From NCBI GenBank assembly GCA_001821015.1, contig MHRQ01000020.1:6434-20247 (forward strand): 13,814 nucleotides of DNA, read 5' to 3'. The notes under the pieces were generated by a model, which did not search any database, was not told the DNA's origin, and worked only from the letters and a program-made list of their open reading frames with translations. Both the position numbers and the translations under genes were made by a program. Shown piece by piece: positions 4,983 through 11,978 of this stretch. How positions within the stretch are numbered: the stretch's first letter is position 1; the number at the start of each line of letters is the position of its first letter. This DNA is from Candidatus Taylorbacteria bacterium RIFCSPHIGHO2_02_FULL_46_13. GTDB taxonomy: Bacteria > Patescibacteriota > Minisyncoccia > Phycocordibacterales > DSPV01.

Positions 4983-5066
4983 GCCGAAGTGGCGAAATTG
5001 GCAGACGCGCTGCGTTCAGGGCGCAGTGAGGGCAACCTCATAAGGGTTCAAATCCCTTCTTCGGCA
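4983..5066 (+). tRNA. tRNA-Leu (anticodon CAG)
   Basis: The acceptor stem GCCGAAG/CTTCGGC, discriminator A, anticodon stem CTGCG/CGCAG with loop TTCAGGG (anticodon 5017-5019), and a long variable arm mark a class II leucine tRNA. CCA is not encoded, unlike in the tRNA-Ile, so it must be added by the nucleotidyltransferase. Confidence 0.96.
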
Positions 5067-5085
5067 AAAAGTAAATACATTTTTG

Positions 5086-5112
5086 AAGCAAGCAAAAGCT
5101 TGCTTTTTCTCT
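5086..5112 (+). terminator. Terminator after tRNA-Leu
   Basis: AAGCAAGC and GCTTGCTT with loop AAAA form an 8-bp stem followed by TTTCTCTTT. The stem also overlaps a likely -35 box for the next operon. Confidence 0.75.
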
Positions 5113-5127
5113 TTCAATACATAGTAT
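5100..5127 (+). promoter_or_regulatory. Candidate promoter of the pyr operon
   Basis: TTGCTT (5100-5105) and TAGTAT (5122-5127) are 16 nt apart. The same -10 sequence is used at 4092. Transcription would start near 5134 and give a structured leader of about 74 nt. Confidence 0.45.
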
Positions 5128-5137
5128 GGGCAGTGGA

Positions 5138-5184
5138 ACCTCGTGTGAGGTACCAGAAAGCACGCGGTGCTTTCTTTGTTCTTA
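5138..5184 (+). promoter_or_regulatory. Attenuator-like leader of pyrF
   Basis: A small hairpin ACCTC/GAGGT (5138-5151) is followed by AGAAAGCAC/GTGCTTTCT (5155-5175) with tail TTGTTCTT. The second has terminator form and stands before pyrF, as in attenuated pyrimidine operons. No clear PyrR-binding loop is visible. Confidence 0.55.
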
Positions 5185-5207
5185 AACAATCAAATATAGG
5201 AACGTTT

Positions 5208-5978
5208 ATGAGTATTAGCGTACACAACACGAAGCGCATTATTTTAGCGCTTGATGTAAACAGTATTGAAAAAGCGGTTAGTTTAATGGACGAGGTTGAT
5301 GATGAAGTCCAGGTCGTGAAGGTAGGGCAGGAGCTCATCAACGCTCAACTTGCTGGCCGTGTTGCAATACATGCGCACGACAGGGGTCTGGACATTTTTT
5401 GGGATGGGAAATGGGATGATATCCCAGAAACCATGGCGAAAACCGCTCGGGCAACCTGCGGTGTTTCTATGGTCAATGTGCATGCGAACTCTACTGTTGA
5501 GGGAATGATGGCGGTGGTGGAAGCAAGTAAAAGTGGAGGTTTCATCGTTCTCGCAGTCACGGCTCTAACGAGCATTGACACGGAAAATGTGGAGCTTGAA
5601 TTTGGTACTTCGCGAAATGCCAAAGTTCTCTACTGGGCACGAATGGCCGCGTATGCAGGGTGTCATGGAATCGTTTGTTCTCCCAAAGAACTCGCTTTTC
5701 TCGCAAAGTATTATCAACGAGAGAAGTACCCAGAGCTGGCACTTGAGAAAATCATCAAGGTGGTGCCGGGGACACGTTCACCTGGTGCAGACAAACACGA
5801 CCAGAAAAACGTGGATACGCAGGAAGAAGCAATCCGCAATGGTGCTGATTGGCTCGTCATCGGACGGGAGATCACAGAGCACAAAGGATATGCCAACCCA
5901 CGTGAAGCGGCGCAAGCCCTCAATATCCGCATCGCACAAACGCTTGCGGAAAAACAGAAAGGAGTGGTAACGGTATGA
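5208..5978 (+). CDS. pyrF: Orotidine 5'-phosphate decarboxylase
   Basis: The 256-residue enzyme converts OMP to UMP, the last step of de novo UMP synthesis. Visible motifs are LALDV at residues 13-17, the catalytic array FWDGKWDDIP at 64-73 (D66, K68, D71, matching the family's DxKxxD), the phosphate loop PGTRSPGADKHDQK at 187-200, and GADWLVIGREIT at 212-223. The ORF is open upstream through tRNA-Leu to 4905, but the ATG at 5208 is preferred: it starts just before the first beta strand, follows AGGA, and lies outside the tRNA. The last codons overlap the next gene by 4 nt (ATGA), so the two are translationally coupled. Confidence 0.95.
   Translation: MSISVHNTKRIILALDVNSIEKAVSLMDEVDDEVQVVKVGQELINAQLAGRVAIHAHDRGLDIFWDGKWDDIPETMAKTARATCGVSMVNVHANSTVEGMMAVVEASKSGGFIVLAVTALTSIDTENVELEFGTSRNAKVLYWARMAAYAGCHGIVCSPKELAFLAKYYQREKYPELALEKIIKVVPGTRSPGADKHDQKNVDTQEEAIRNGADWLVIGREITEHKGYANPREAAQALNIRIAQTLAEKQKGVVTV
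5958..5964 (+). promoter_or_regulatory. Strong Shine-Dalgarno before the PyrE-like gene
   Basis: AAAGGAG ends 10 nt before the ATG at 5975, inside the end of pyrF. It is one of two strong Shine-Dalgarno sites in the window and implies that a CCUCC anti-Shine-Dalgarno exists in the ribosome. Confidence 0.7.
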
Positions 5979-6754
5979 ACAATTGGTCACCTATTATCCC
6001 GAAGGCGGGAGACGATCCGTGGGAGCTTGCCATGCGGTGTAACGCACTGTATGAATGTCCAAAAGACGCTTCGGGTAAGCGCTTGGGACCATTGGTCCCA
6101 TACGCCGGCAAAGACGCAAAGGGGCGCAACCTGGTCGGCGATGTCTACTTCAACTTCGCACGGATTGAGGAATATCCTCTGGTAGTTCACTATTTTGCGG
6201 AGCTACTGATGCCAAAGATATTCAGTAATGCCGGAGTGGTTGCTCACGCATCCACACTTATCGGTATCCCCGACGGTGGCAGAAGTTTAGGGCAGATGGT
6301 CGCTCTTGTTTGTAAGAAACGATTCGTCTATCCGGCCAAGGTCAAGCGGCCGACGCCGGCAGGGGCGATCAAGGAGGAGTATGACTTGGTTTTCAAGCGC
6401 TTTGAGCTTTCGGCTGGCGAGCCGGTGATTGTTTGTGACGATGTGCATAACAATTTCCAAAACACGGATGACATATTGAACGAAATCGGCAAGACGGGAG
6501 CAAAGGTTGTCGCCCTCTGTTCGGGTCTCAATCGCTCACCAATTGTGGATAGCATATATGTGCCAAAAGCCGGTATGTATGCGGGGTTCTCGCTTCCAGT
6601 TGTGAGTGCCATTCGCAAACCGCTTCTGGAGTACGAGCAAGACGATCCGGCGGTTGCCGCTGACTTTAGTGCAGGCAACATTGAGCGCAACGTCAAAGCA
6701 AATTGGGCGAAACTGAAGGAAATCATTCTGGCCGCTCGCGGGCCAGCAGGGTAG
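5975..6754 (+). CDS. pyrE: Orotate phosphoribosyltransferase-like protein
   Basis: The 259-residue protein has a type I phosphoribosyltransferase core. GIPDGGRSLGQMVA at about residues 97-110 resembles the phosphate-binding loop of this fold, and GEPVIVCDDVHNNFQNTDDIL at 148-168 is the PRPP-loop region. In normal orotate phosphoribosyltransferases this region reads like VIVDDVITTGGS; here the two acidic residues (D155, D156) remain but the following TTG/TGG part is HNNFQN. The protein is also about 45 residues longer than typical PyrE. Its coupling to pyrF strongly suggests the orotate-to-OMP step, though the altered loop leaves a different base substrate possible. The symbol rests mainly on this context. 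Confidence 0.7.
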   Translation: MNNWSPIIPKAGDDPWELAMRCNALYECPKDASGKRLGPLVPYAGKDAKGRNLVGDVYFNFARIEEYPLVVHYFAELLMPKIFSNAGVVAHASTLIGIPDGGRSLGQMVALVCKKRFVYPAKVKRPTPAGAIKEEYDLVFKRFELSAGEPVIVCDDVHNNFQNTDDILNEIGKTGAKVVALCSGLNRSPIVDSIYVPKAGMYAGFSLPVVSAIRKPLLEYEQDDPAVAADFSAGNIERNVKANWAKLKEIILAARGPAG

Positions 6755-6792
6755 CGCTTAACGCTCAATTACGGAGTTCCTATATTTGTAGC

Positions 6793-6822
6793 AAGCCGAC
6801 ACCTCTGGTGTCGGCTTTTTTC
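6793..6822 (+). terminator. Terminator of the pyr operon
   Basis: AGCCGACACC and GGTGTCGGCT form a perfect 10-bp stem with loop TCT and a T-run. Confidence 0.93.
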
Positions 6823-6860
6823 ATACCAAAAACCCCTTTAAATAAGGCCTTAAAAAGGGC

Positions 6861-6889
6861 TTTACAAAAATCACAATGTATGATACCAT
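6861..6889 (+). promoter_or_regulatory. Promoter for the 484-residue protein gene
   Basis: TTTACA (6861-6866) and TACCAT (6884-6889) are 17 nt apart. The upstream in-frame ATG at 6876 lies inside this promoter, which rules it out as the start. A GGGGC/GCCCC hairpin (6946-6960) stands in the leader just before the ribosome-binding site. Confidence 0.5.
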
Positions 6890-6977
6890 TTTAGCAGGTG
6901 GCTCTTTAACAAATGAGGGTGCCTATTTCCTAAATCAAAAACAACGGGGCCTATCGCCCCATACCGAAAGGCAGAAA

Positions 6978-8432
6978 ATGCAACAACAGCAGGCAGTTAT
7001 TCCGATCCATACAATCTTCACCCATACGGGATTTCATCTCGACGAGGTGGAGGCCGCACGCGTTCTTCACATTCGGGGCAGTGAATGCTTCCCCGGAATT
7101 GACAAAGCGGGCGTCAGGTTCACCGAGGGTATGAAACCTCGGTCCGACCTCTGGCATGATCAGTCACAGATCTTGCCCATTGGCTGTGTGCCCGGCACTC
7201 GGTTCAATGACAAGGACAAAGACGGCAAGCGCATTGGGGGAGAATGCACCACTACACTGGTGCACAAATACCTGCAGTTGTGCGAGCCTGAGCTCGATGT
7301 CCTTGCCAAGGTCATCCTGCGCTGTGACAGCGAGGCTGGTGTCAAATCAACCGAGCTGGCCGAGCTCATCAAGATGGCTCATGCGCGCGGTATGAGCAAC
7401 GAACAGGTGTGGAAGTGGGCGACCGAAATCTTGAACGCCATTCACACCCAGTTATCCGTTCAGTTCGCGAAAGTTCCGGGTGAAAAACCGCTTCAACAGA
7501 TCTTCGATGATCTGCTGAAAAAAGGTGCGTTCCCTGATGATCGGGCGCGACGGAAATTGGAGCAACTGGTCAAGGAAAGCATGCAGCGCCAGGAGGAGAT
7601 TACGGAACTCTCCTTCATCACCCGCTGTTTGTACCGGACTGGGATCGCTGATGTGGTTGACCACATCCAGTTCGCCCTGACGAGCCTCTACGCCGACAGC
7701 CTCAAGTTCTGGGAGCTGGTTGAGGAGTGCAAGAAAGCGACAAATCGGGTCCAAACCCTCGCGTTCGCGAAGGGGAGGATGTTCAGGATTCGGATTCTCC
7801 TACTCAACACCGACAATCCGCGCGCCATTCGTGCTTCACGGCATGAGAAAGCCGGAGGGGCGACCGTTACCATCATTCGCAAAAGCAGGGGCGGCGCCGG
7901 GTTTTTCCTGGACAATCGCCTTCCGCTGGATCTTACGGAACTTGTCCGCATGATCCGGTGGCTTGAACTGCCGAAGAATAAAGACGGCAAGCCGACGGTG
8001 GCACTGAAGTGGGCTGACCTCGGTCAGGAGGGAGTTTTGGAGGCGGTGCCACAGTGGTACTACTTCCGTCGCGCCGGACAGATGATGAACGGCTCGCTCA
8101 CGCATCCCAATGTGGAGCCGACGGGCATTAGCTCGCAGGCACTCATTGACGTTGCGCTTCATGCGTTCCATCCCAAAGAGGTTGCTACTTGGAAACGGGT
8201 GCGGAACATCCCTGCTGACGCCTCTCCTGCAAAGGAGCACACGGCGAAAGCAGAGACGGTAATTACACCCACACCGGCACCGGAGCAAACAGACGTTGTT
8301 GTTACGGAAGCGGTGGAGGAAACCTCCTCATCCTTAGACACGGAGCTGGAAGCACTGGCTCGTGGCGCTGCTGGCCAACGGGCCGGAACGACGACTCCCA
8401 AACCGGTGGAGCTGGTCGCGGAGGAAGCCTAA
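6978..8432 (+). CDS. Large unknown protein with a faint MYG1/DHH-like N-terminus
   Basis: The 484-residue protein starts at ATG 6978, preceded by AAAGG. Near its N-terminus, THTGFHLDEVEAARVL resembles the THxGxFHxDE signature of the MYG1 (UPF0160) metal-dependent hydrolase/exonuclease family. The downstream acidic and DHH motifs of that family are not visible, so the link is weak. Middle regions are helical and charged (about residues 120-270). A block around FFLDNRLPLDLTELVRMIRWLEL then LKWADLGQEGVLEAVPQWYYFRRA looks folded. The last 80 or so residues are low-complexity and acidic (PTPAPEQT, EETSSSLDTELEALA) and probably disordered. No signal peptide or membrane helix is seen. It is a monocistronic unit. 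Confidence 0.8.
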   Translation: MQQQQAVIPIHTIFTHTGFHLDEVEAARVLHIRGSECFPGIDKAGVRFTEGMKPRSDLWHDQSQILPIGCVPGTRFNDKDKDGKRIGGECTTTLVHKYLQLCEPELDVLAKVILRCDSEAGVKSTELAELIKMAHARGMSNEQVWKWATEILNAIHTQLSVQFAKVPGEKPLQQIFDDLLKKGAFPDDRARRKLEQLVKESMQRQEEITELSFITRCLYRTGIADVVDHIQFALTSLYADSLKFWELVEECKKATNRVQTLAFAKGRMFRIRILLLNTDNPRAIRASRHEKAGGATVTIIRKSRGGAGFFLDNRLPLDLTELVRMIRWLELPKNKDGKPTVALKWADLGQEGVLEAVPQWYYFRRAGQMMNGSLTHPNVEPTGISSQALIDVALHAFHPKEVATWKRVRNIPADASPAKEHTAKAETVITPTPAPEQTDVVVTEAVEETSSSLDTELEALARGAAGQRAGTTTPKPVELVAEEA

Positions 8433-8452
8433 GACCACAGCAGACAAGCACA

Positions 8453-8491
8453 CGGCTCGGAAAACGAAAGTTTTCCGAGCCGCTTTTTTTT
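8453..8491 (+). terminator. Very strong rho-independent terminator
   Basis: CGGCTCGGAAAAC and GTTTTCCGAGCCG form a perfect 13-bp stem with a GAAA loop, followed after one C by eight Ts. Confidence 0.96.
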
Positions 8492-8509
8492 GGTACTATG
8501 CCACTGTGG

Positions 8510-8631
8510 ATCCCGTTAGAAGCTGCGGAAAAGGAATCGGGATTTTTTGTATACAATATATGTATAGGTCAATTATTGCTCATATAACTTCAAGCAGAAA
8601 CGGCTGTTCCGTTTCCTGCTTCTAACGGGAT
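8510..8631 (+). repeat. 14-nt inverted repeat with competing hairpins
   Basis: ATCCCGTTAGAAGC (8510-8523) is the exact reverse complement of 8618-8631. Two other foldings compete with it: ATCCCG (8510-8515) can pair with CGGGAT (8538-8543) directly before a T-run, and AAGCAGAAACGG (8592-8603) can pair with 8609-8621 with one bulge. The right arm ends on the ATG of the murD fragment. The layout could be a transcription switch or the remains of an inserted palindromic element. Confidence 0.65.
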
Positions 8632-8797
8632 GGATTACAAACAATTTTTCAAAGGTAAAAAGGTAACGCTTCTAGGCCTCGGGTCGGCATGTACTTCGTA
8701 TGCCTCCTTGAGAACCCACGGTTCTCAACACTCGCCGACTCGCTGCTCTCCGACACGGGAAACTCCCGTTTCCCGACCCTTTCCCACCCAAACCTAA
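8630..8797 (+). pseudogene. Truncated extra copy of the murD start
   Basis: The first 18 codons (MDYKQFFKGKKVTLLGLG) match the start of the intact murD at 8803 (MDYKNYFKDKKVTLLGLG). Fourteen of 18 residues agree, while eight codons differ only silently. The copies therefore diverged while both were under selection for protein sequence. After codon 18 similarity stops abruptly and the frame continues as unrelated Ser/Thr/Pro-rich sequence to a stop at 8797. It may be a relic of a displaced murD allele or a translated leader peptide. It cannot make a functional ligase. Confidence 0.75.
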
Positions 8798-8802
8798 AAG
8801 CT
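8686..8802. repeat. Hairpin-rich insert between the murD fragment and murD
   Basis: Three hairpins follow each other: GGCAT/ATGCC (8686-8704), TTGAGAACC/GGTTCTCAA (9 bp, loop CAC, about 8708-8729), and CGGGAAAC/GTTTCCCG (8 bp, loop TCCC, about 8756-8776). The segment is unlike the flanking coding sequence in composition and marks the break point of the murD fragment. Confidence 0.55.
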
Positions 8803-10119
8803 ATGGATTATAAGAACTATTTTAAAGATAAGAAAGTAACGCTTTTAGGTTTAGGCCTTTTGGGGCGAGGTGTCGGTGATGCTGAATTTTTGGCACGGCA
8901 CGGCACGGAGCTGATTGTGACTGATCTCAAAACCAAAGAGCAACTGGCGTCATCGCTTGCGCGTCTCAAGGGTTTTTCAAATATTTCCTATCGGCTCGGT
9001 GGGCACGATTTAGCAGATTTTCGTGGGAGAGATTTTATACTTAAAGCGGCAGGTGTGCCACTTGATTCACCGTTTGTTGCGGAGGCGAGGAAGAACGGAA
9101 TTGCTATAGAAATGGATGCGTCGCTTTTTGTAAAACTTGCTCCAGCAATTACTACCATTGGGATAACAGGTACACGCGGCAAGTCAACGACCGTGGCCTT
9201 GATTTACGAAATTCTCAAAGCGGCAGGTAAGCGCGTGTTTTTGGCAGGAAATATTAAAGATACCGCGACACTTCCGCTTCTGGAAAAAATTCAGGAAGGC
9301 GACACGATGGTCTTGGAACTGGACTCATGGCAATTGCAAGGATTTGGTGATGCAAAAATGAGCCCACATATTTCTGTGTTCACCACATTTTTGCCGGACC
9401 ATATGAATTATTACAAAGATGATATGGAAGCCTATTTTGATGATAAGGCGAATATTTTTAAGTATCAGAATGTGCAAGATCATTTGGTTGTGGGGGAAGA
9501 TATTGCGGAGAAATTTACATGGGGAAAGGGGCAGCTTCATGTAGCGCATGTAGCTGACGTGCCCAAAGATTTTCTGGTACATCTACCTGGAGAACATAGT
9601 CGTTTGAATGCTGCATGTGCACTTGCTGTTGGGGGTATTCTTGGGATTGAGCAACAGTTAATTCAATCTACGCTTAAAGAGTTTAAGGGGCTACCGGGAC
9701 GTTTGGAGCTTAAGCGCGTGATTAATGACATTTCTTATTACAACGACACGAATGCGACGACTCCAACTGCAACACTCGCAGGCCTTCGCGCTGTCAGTCG
9801 CGATAAAAATGTCGTACTTATTATGGGCGGTGCGGATAAGGGTCTGGATATGTCGGGCTTAGTAGCTGAAATTCCACAGCACTGTAAAGCAGTAGTACTT
9901 TTAGCTGGTTCAGGAACGGAGCAATTAAAAGCATCGTACCCAGAGCTAGCAATAACTACTGAAGCAAAAAGTCTAGATGAAGCTCTACAAAAGGCTAAAG
10001 GTTTTGCGACAAAAGGTGATGTAGTTTTGTTCAGTCCCGCTTTTGCGTCATTTGGGATGTTCAAAAATGAATACGACAGGGGAGAGCAGTTTAATGTACT
10101 GCTAGCAGAATTAAATTGA
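8803..10119 (+). CDS. murD: UDP-N-acetylmuramoyl-L-alanine--D-glutamate ligase
   Basis: The 438-residue cytoplasmic ATP-dependent ligase adds D-Glu to UDP-MurNAc-L-Ala in peptidoglycan synthesis. The N-terminal Rossmann-like domain starts KVTLLGLGLLGRG (residues 11-23). The ATP loop is GITGTRGKSTT (120-130; Asn is usual where R stands). The central domain has LELDSWQL and the C-terminal domain has YYNDTNATTPTAT, LIMGGADKGLD and FSPAFASFGMFKNEYDRGEQF, all typical of MurD. The ORF is open further upstream, but ATG 8803 fits the family start and the duplicated start at 8630. It overlaps the next gene and lies close to murC, as in dcw-type clusters. Confidence 0.95.
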   Translation: MDYKNYFKDKKVTLLGLGLLGRGVGDAEFLARHGTELIVTDLKTKEQLASSLARLKGFSNISYRLGGHDLADFRGRDFILKAAGVPLDSPFVAEARKNGIAIEMDASLFVKLAPAITTIGITGTRGKSTTVALIYEILKAAGKRVFLAGNIKDTATLPLLEKIQEGDTMVLELDSWQLQGFGDAKMSPHISVFTTFLPDHMNYYKDDMEAYFDDKANIFKYQNVQDHLVVGEDIAEKFTWGKGQLHVAHVADVPKDFLVHLPGEHSRLNAACALAVGGILGIEQQLIQSTLKEFKGLPGRLELKRVINDISYYNDTNATTPTATLAGLRAVSRDKNVVLIMGGADKGLDMSGLVAEIPQHCKAVVLLAGSGTEQLKASYPELAITTEAKSLDEALQKAKGFATKGDVVLFSPAFASFGMFKNEYDRGEQFNVLLAELN

Positions 10120-10535
10120 AAAAGGTAGTTATTTTTATAAAGCGAATTTTATACACTATTGTTAATCCTGTACAAAGGGTGTACTGGTTTCTTTTTCGTC
10201 CTGATACTCGGGGTGTGAAGTGTGTGCTTGAATGCAACGGGCATGTCTTATTTGTTCGACTCGGGTATGCGCATAAAGGCTGGACTATCCCCGGTGGAGG
10301 CGTCAAAAGAGGAGAATCTTTTGAGGAAGCAGCTCGTAGAGAAGTGCAAGAAGAGGTTGGCATTCTTGTTGAGAATGTACGTAAGATTGGTGAGTATAAA
10401 AATACGTCTCAATATAAACGTGATACTGTAGAAGTTTTTTACGCGGCGGTTGCAATTCCCACTTTCAAAGTTGATGGATTTGAGATTGTGGAGGCACAAT
10501 GGGCAGACCAAGATTACCCCGCCTTTGCCTCATAA
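10116..10535 (+). CDS. Nudix hydrolase, apparently frameshifted near the C-terminus
   Basis: The protein has 139 residues as read, with a perfect Nudix box at residues 61-83 (G61, E67, R75, E76, E79, E80, G82), so it should hydrolyse a nucleoside diphosphate linked to another moiety using a divalent metal. The start is TTG at 10116, whose bases overlap the TGA of murD. A hydrophobic N-terminal stretch (VVIFIKRILYTIV, VYWFLF) may bring it to the membrane. The frame stops at 10535, but removing one C from the CCCC run at 10517-10520 extends it as DYPPLPHKFRLDELMRLF and onward to a stop at 10611, giving 164 residues with a normal-looking end. This is either a real truncation or a base-calling error in the run. 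Confidence 0.85.
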   Translation: MKKVVIFIKRILYTIVNPVQRVYWFLFRPDTRGVKCVLECNGHVLFVRLGYAHKGWTIPGGGVKRGESFEEAARREVQEEVGILVENVRKIGEYKNTSQYKRDTVEVFYAAVAIPTFKVDGFEIVEAQWADQDYPAFAS

Positions 10536-10597
10536 ATTTCGTCTGGATGAGCTCATGCGGCTATTTACTGCCTATAAAAGATTAGACCTTAAGCATG

Positions 10598-10625
10598 TTG
10601 CTCACGGATAGTTTTTAGCTATACT
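10598..10625 (+). promoter_or_regulatory. Promoter for murC, predicted leaderless
   Basis: TTGCTC (10598-10603) and TATACT (10620-10625) are 16 nt apart. The -10 box ends 6 nt before the ATG at 10632, so transcripts would begin at or next to the start codon. Confidence 0.55.
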
Positions 10626-10631
10626 CAATCT

Positions 10632-11978
10632 ATGATGAAGTCCGAAGAACTCGAAAAGGTCAAGAATGTCCATATTCTTGGGATTGGCGGGATTGGTGTG
10701 TCTGCTTTGGCGCGGCTATTTCAGAGTGAAGGAAAAGAGGTAAGCGGTCAGGATAGTTCTGATTCGCCAGTCATAGTGGAATTGAAAAAAAAGGGTATTC
10801 AGGTTTTGATCGGGCAGGATGTAAAAAGAATTCCGAAGAACACTGATCTTGTTATCTACTCGCGTGCCCTCTCACAGCGCAACCCGATGTTTTTACGAAG
10901 GTTAAAAGCACTTTCAATTCCTCTACTTTCCTATCCCGAAGCGCTGGGTCTTGTCTCGCGAGGGAAATACACCATTGCCATTGCCGGTACCCACGGTAAG
11001 ACGACCACTACCGCTATGGTCGCGAAAGTTTTTACCGATGCGAAACTTGATCCGACGGTTATCGTGGGCAGCCTCTTAAAAGGCCAGAACAGTAATTTTA
11101 TTGCTGGCAAGAGCAAGTATTTGGTGGTGGAAGCGGATGAGTACCAGCGGTCTTTCTTAGAGCTTGCGCCAAGTATTCTCGTGATTACCAATATTGGAGT
11201 GGACCATCTGGATTACTATAAAGATGCAGGCGATATACAGTCGGCTTTTGCACAGCTTGCGGCGAAGGTACCCCGGAGCGGCTACCTCATCGTTCCAGCC
11301 CAGCATCCTGAAATCAGAGCAGTGGTAATCGCCACGAAAGCAAAAGTCGTTGATTATAGAGTGTTCTTAGACAAAAGAATGCAATTGCCTTTGCCCGGAG
11401 GACATAACCAAGAGAACGCGGCTGCCGCTCTGGCGGTCTCTCATGTGGTTGGCATTGAAAAAAAGACTGCCCTAAAATCTCTAGCGCGCTTTCGCGGAAC
11501 CTGGCGGCGGTTTGATTTAAAAGGCAAGACCAACACAGGTGCTCTGGTTTATGACGACTATGCACATAATCCGGATAAAGTCCTAGCGGCACTTGCAGGG
11601 TATCGTGAGGTTCACCCGAACCAGCATCTCGTCGTAGTGTTTCAACCACATTTGTATTCTCGCACCAAAACATTACTTGAGGGTTTTTCGTCTGCATTTG
11701 ATGAAGCGGATGAAGTTATGGTGGCGCCTATTTTTGCGGCCCGTGAACGACGCGACCCCTCTATTTCCTCGCGCATTCTTGCACAGCATATTGAAATACA
11801 TCTAAAAAAAATAGGGAAGAAGAAGCCTGTCGTAATGCATGTTGCCACACGAGACGCTCTAGAGAAAATTTTGCGCAAAAAGCTCACAAAAAAGGATGTA
11901 CTCATTACGATGGGGGCTGGAGATATCTATCAGCTTGCGGAAAAACTTATTAAACCCGATAAAAAAAGAGCTGTATGA
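10632..11978 (+). CDS. murC: UDP-N-acetylmuramate--L-alanine ligase
   Basis: The 448-residue cytoplasmic ligase joins L-Ala to UDP-MurNAc with ATP, the step before MurD. It has GIGGIGVSALA at residues 17-27 (UDP-substrate domain), the ATP loop AGTHGKTTTT at 118-127, EADEYQRSFL, VYDDYAHNPDKV, the MurC-type FQPHLYSRTK (family FQPHRYTRT), and MGAGDIYQLAE near the end. Two start codons stand in tandem (10632 and 10635). There is no Shine-Dalgarno, and the -10 box lies directly upstream, so a leaderless mRNA is likely. It overlaps rsmI by 4 nt (ATGA). Confidence 0.96.
   Translation: MMKSEELEKVKNVHILGIGGIGVSALARLFQSEGKEVSGQDSSDSPVIVELKKKGIQVLIGQDVKRIPKNTDLVIYSRALSQRNPMFLRRLKALSIPLLSYPEALGLVSRGKYTIAIAGTHGKTTTTAMVAKVFTDAKLDPTVIVGSLLKGQNSNFIAGKSKYLVVEADEYQRSFLELAPSILVITNIGVDHLDYYKDAGDIQSAFAQLAAKVPRSGYLIVPAQHPEIRAVVIATKAKVVDYRVFLDKRMQLPLPGGHNQENAAAALAVSHVVGIEKKTALKSLARFRGTWRRFDLKGKTNTGALVYDDYAHNPDKVLAALAGYREVHPNQHLVVVFQPHLYSRTKTLLEGFSSAFDEADEVMVAPIFAARERRDPSISSRILAQHIEIHLKKIGKKKPVVMHVATRDALEKILRKKLTKKDVLITMGAGDIYQLAEKLIKPDKKRAV

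Noticed and set aside
4905..5207. Upstream extension of the pyrF reading frame by 101 codons
   Set aside because: It runs through the palindrome, tRNA-Leu, a terminator and the leader; PyrF homology begins after the ATG at 5208.
6876..6977. ATG at 6876 as start of the 484-residue protein
   Set aside because: It lies between the -35 and -10 boxes of the likely promoter; ATG 6978 has a ribosome-binding site and a better start.
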